Origin: Calycina herbarum
Lineage: Eukaryota > Ascomycota > Leotiomycetes > Helotiales > Pezizellaceae
Reading direction: 5' to 3'
DNA: 64,000 nt
NCBI GenBank assembly: GCA_001414485.1
Contig: LLEY01000021.1
Location: 248,001 to 312,000, forward strand
The position numbers and the translations under genes are program-made. The notes under the pieces are model-generated. The model had not been told where the DNA came from. It did no database searches and worked only from the letters and a program-made list of their open reading frames with translations. This document shows, piece after piece, positions 61,380 to 64,000 of the stretch. Every line of letters begins with the position of its first letter. Positions within the stretch are counted from its first letter, which is position 1.

Positions 61380-62364
61380 AAGGTAGGCAAAGAGTAATAA
61401 TATTATTAGCTTTGTAATACTCTTGAAATACAGCTTATTTATAACTCTTATACCTATCTAACACTAGCATTTAATATAGCCCTTTCGCGTAACTACGAGT
61501 ATGTTTATCGAAGTATTATAGCTATTCTAGGCCTGTCTTATTATCGGTCCATCTATTGCTTATAAGTTTAATAACCCAGTCGTATAGAAGGCCGCCCTTA
61601 GTATACTAATTCGTAAGATGATTCTTCTCTTAAACTACTAAAAACGGAGGCATGTCCTAACCCTCGCTATTAATATAAGCAATTGCTATAGCCTATTCCC
61701 GATTACTAGGCTGAACTGCCTTGCCTCTGCTACATTGATCAGCGCGAGTTATAACCATTGCTAGGCAGATAATTCCTATTATAAACCCTGTCTTATTAAA
61801 GTTGTAAAAGTCGTAGTCTAAAACACCGTATTTTGCCCTTATATTCTCCATAAGTCGAAACCACGCGCTAATAAGCTCTGGATCTTCGTATAAGGCTCTT
61901 TGAAAGTCGTAAACGCGATTAAAACGCGTCTTTAATTCTGGCCGACGTTGTATAAATCGATGTGCCTAGAGCTTACTAACGCGTTTTCCCCTCCGCGATT
62001 CAAGGATATAATTCGCTATATCTTCTACACCAGCTAGTTAGGGCGCAAATCCTCTTATATCTAGATCAAGTATATATCGAACAAGTGTCTCCTCTTCTAA
62101 GTCGTTTAATTTATAACAATTAGGTTTGGTTTCGAGGCGATAGGTTCGGCCAGCTATTCTATATCGATGTGTTATTTTAGGGACTTTGTAGATTTTTATA
62201 GTAGAGCGACGACTAAGTTTTTTAGATGTTCGAATAGCCTTGATAGCTAGGATAATTCGTGCTTCTTGGGTTTGGATTTCTATGGTTAGTTGTTGAGAAA
62301 ACGCGTATTAAAGTTAGTAGGTAGTGAAGTAGGGGAAAGTGCGCCACTCGGTGATAAACCACGT

Positions 62365-63016
62365 TAACATATTCAATCATTCAATTGGACAGAAGTGAGA
62401 AACTGGACTAAGGTGTAAGAGAGAACATAAGGAAACATACCTAAGTCATAGAATTGCAAATGCAACCTCTGATAATACAGAGTACTCATTTATATCAAAC
62501 CACGATGTTTGCTGTACTTAGAGTAGGACCTGAGGTAATATAATTTTTTCCCCTCCAAATCCTTGTACAACTCTCTAAAGTTTCTTCATGCATGGGCCGA
62601 TTGTAAGACCTTGGGAGGAACCAAAAATTGAGAAGAGTTCTCTATGAACTCTCCCCCTCCCCTTGTACAATTAATTCTACCTTGATAGGAAATATCTTAA
62701 TATATCGTGAAGCAGCAAACAATCAAGCAGTCTCATCAATTTTTATTATGAGTTTAATTTTTCTACATGATGTTGCACGATGCAAAAGAAAAAAGGCGGA
62801 TAGTCAAGCGAGAAAGGCAAACGTTTTTACGCACATCTGGTGGTGCATCTAACCCCGGGACTCTTATTTCTACCTCACCTAGCTTACATTGAGCTCCAAC
62901 CAACATCACTCTTCGATAACCATCATGGGAAATTCGCGGATCTATTATTTAAAGTATAGACGACTAACGCCAAAATCGCTCATATCATTCGTAACAAAAT
63001 CCTACTCCGCACATCA
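62365..63016. other. Intergenic between the transposon nest and the terpene synthase
   Basis: Composition is normal. It holds the 3' flank of the terpene synthase gene. A short plus-strand frame at 62628-62852 has no family features. Confidence 0.5.
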
Positions 63017-64000
63017 TCAAAGCAATTTCTCAAAACCAACATACCTCCTTGTGGTCGCACTCCAAACTACGTTACCTAAGTTCATAAACTCCTTTCCTCT
63101 CAAGTACTTTGCCATCGCCTCTGTACACTCTCCTTTAGCCTCAATTTTCTCAACCATAACTCTCCATTCCTCTTCCCATTTCTTTAGCATGACATCGATG
63201 ATTGCCTTTGATGAGGTGTAGCTGACATCGATTTCATCGGCGAGAACGGCGACGACGTTGAAGAGTTTCGCGCCTTCCAAATGCTTGGTTTGGGAGTCGA
63301 GAAGCTCTTTCTCGAAGGAGTAGTAGTCGTTTATGACGAGGAGGTGGTAGGCCTGGAGGGTTTCGATTTCAGCGATTGTGGCGATTTCGGAGGGGGTGAG
63401 GGAGATGTCTAGACCGAAGGCCATTGTGGTGTTTGCGTAGCTATTTTCATGTATGTCAATTCCATATTCCAATATTCACACACACAGAGGTATTTCCTTT
63501 TGCCGTCTTTTTCCGACGGAGATGGTCGAGAGGAGGGGCGGGGTTTTGGAGGGAGAGGAGGGAGGGGTGAGGTACATACTTGCTGCCAACATCACTTCTT
63601 CTCAATTCCAAATATGGTCTTAGTCCCAAGGTCGACAACCGAGTCTGGCTCACTTGAGCGGACCAGAATTCGATGTAAGCTTCAACCACGTCATTGGCGA
63701 GTTTTTCGTTCATGGCGCGCATTCCTTGGAAGGTGTCGTAGAACATGTATTCGCGGGGAATCGAGCGGTCTGGAAGAGTCTTGCCGCGCACTATGGAGGG
63801 AAGTCGGTCGAGGTAGGCACGGCCTTCTTCTAGGGAGAGGTCGTCTAGACAGTCTGTTTTCCATTTCTTAGTTGTGATTTTTCTTTTCTCTGTTCGGAAG
63901 CGAGGGGATGTTGGAATCTTCTTCCACTTTTCTTTGAAAGGGCAGTGAATTCAAGTAGAGAACTCAAACGATAACTCGGAAAAAGGAACACCAAGTCGAA
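63017..64000 (-). CDS. Class I sesquiterpene synthase, 5' part beyond the window
   Basis: Two exons are visible: 63580 to beyond 64000 (its 5' limit is uncertain) and 63017-63440, split by a 139-bp intron (GTATGT donor, AATAG acceptor) whose removal joins RRSDVGS to NYANTTMAFGLD in frame. The protein shows the second metal-binding motif NDYYSFEKE, which fits NDxxSxxxE, and the C-terminal WSATTRRY that matches the W..RY pair binding diphosphate. LPDRSIPREY and the following helix are typical of fungal sesquiterpene cyclases. These enzymes ionise farnesyl diphosphate with Mg2+ and cyclise it; the product cannot be predicted. The first Asp-rich motif DDxxD/E and the start codon should lie upstream, past position 64000, probably behind another intron: the frame before about 63870 no longer looks like this family. 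No stop interrupts the visible part, so it may be functional. It lies 0.65 kb from the RIP-rich nest. Confidence 0.85.

Larger units (their letters stand above)
48592..62364 (-). mobile_element. Fot-like transposon (F) hosting two Gypsy elements
   Basis: The ends start ACGTGGTTTATCACCGAG and are flanked by TA (48590-48591 and 62365-62366). The left end has two copies of TCACCGAGTGGCGCA and the right end has one. Subtracting the Gypsy elements 49162-55401 and 55701-61379 with their 5-bp duplications leaves 1844 bp; adding the missing 17-bp motif gives 1861, the length of its relatives. The transposase is on the minus strand. Its N-terminal part (62280-61900) is only lightly mutated, with EARIILAIKAIRTSKKLS and ETLVRYILDLDIRGFAP readable and few stops. 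Length and end structure recall Flipper of Botrytis, but sequence identity to it is not established here. Confidence 0.92.

Noticed and set aside
1..64000. CRISPR array or bacterial operon
   Set aside because: Spliceosomal introns, fungal gene families and LTR retrotransposons show a eukaryotic genome. The tandem repeats seen have no regular unique spacers.

Overview
The window looks like a chromosome segment of a filamentous ascomycete. The evidence is short GT..AG introns of 50-140 nt with CTAAC branch sites, a HET-domain gene, an exon-junction protein of the Y14/RBM8A type, a fungal lactonase, a class I sesquiterpene synthase and many AT-rich transposons saturated with TpA. The pattern of TAG/TAA stops and lost CpA/TpG sites is what repeat-induced point mutation (RIP) leaves. 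A Leotiomycete (Botrytis/Sclerotinia relative) is a guess from the Fot1/Flipper-like element size (about 1.86 kb, 47-bp ends, TA target) and cannot be proved here.

Layout. 0.3-1.0 kb: a diverged repeat with a tRNA-like head; a second copy lies at 48 kb. 1.45-11.2 kb: five pogo/Fot-like DNA transposons side by side (1453-2578, 2737-4596, 4799-7240, 7291-9187, 9356-11212), followed by a clean solo LTR (11753-11993). 12-27.6 kb: a gene island with a coiled-coil acidic protein (12935-13865), a HET protein (15925-17430), Y14 (18325-18859), a secreted carboxy-muconate-cyclase-like lactonase (19472-20679), a DUF1996 pseudogene (23157-24518) and a multi-exon unknown gene (25535-27574) whose 5' end is lost where transposon DNA begins.

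27.9-47.2 kb is a nest. A Fot-like element (27951-31157, only its left part seen) carries an internally deleted Gypsy element (28287-31040, target duplication CTTAT). A Copia element follows (31158 to about 44914). It is split by a Fot-like element (33282-35142) and by a chromovirus-type Gypsy (35720-44121, duplication CTATA), and that Gypsy is split by another Fot-like element (39575-41453). The Copia copy ends at a further Fot-like element (44917-47162), which carries a solo LTR of the same Gypsy family (46727-47155, duplication AATAC).

48.6-62.4 kb is a second nest. A Fot-like element (48592-62364) holds two Gypsy elements in opposite orientations: 49162-55401 (minus, duplication GGTTA) and 55701-61379 (plus, duplication AAGGT). 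The latter has a 153-bp solo LTR in its leader (56099-56251, duplication AATAT). Removing the two Gypsy insertions leaves a host of 1844 bp, the expected family size. The window ends inside a sesquiterpene synthase gene (63017 to beyond 64000, minus).

The genes do not form one pathway. The main story is serial transposon insertion and RIP around a gene island with fast-evolving loci at its edges. RIP is heavy in the cores of the nests and light at their outer edges and in the solo LTRs, so both insertion order and distance from unique DNA seem to shape it. Coordinates of element ends come from terminal repeats and target duplications read directly. All identity and domain calls were made by eye, without database searches.
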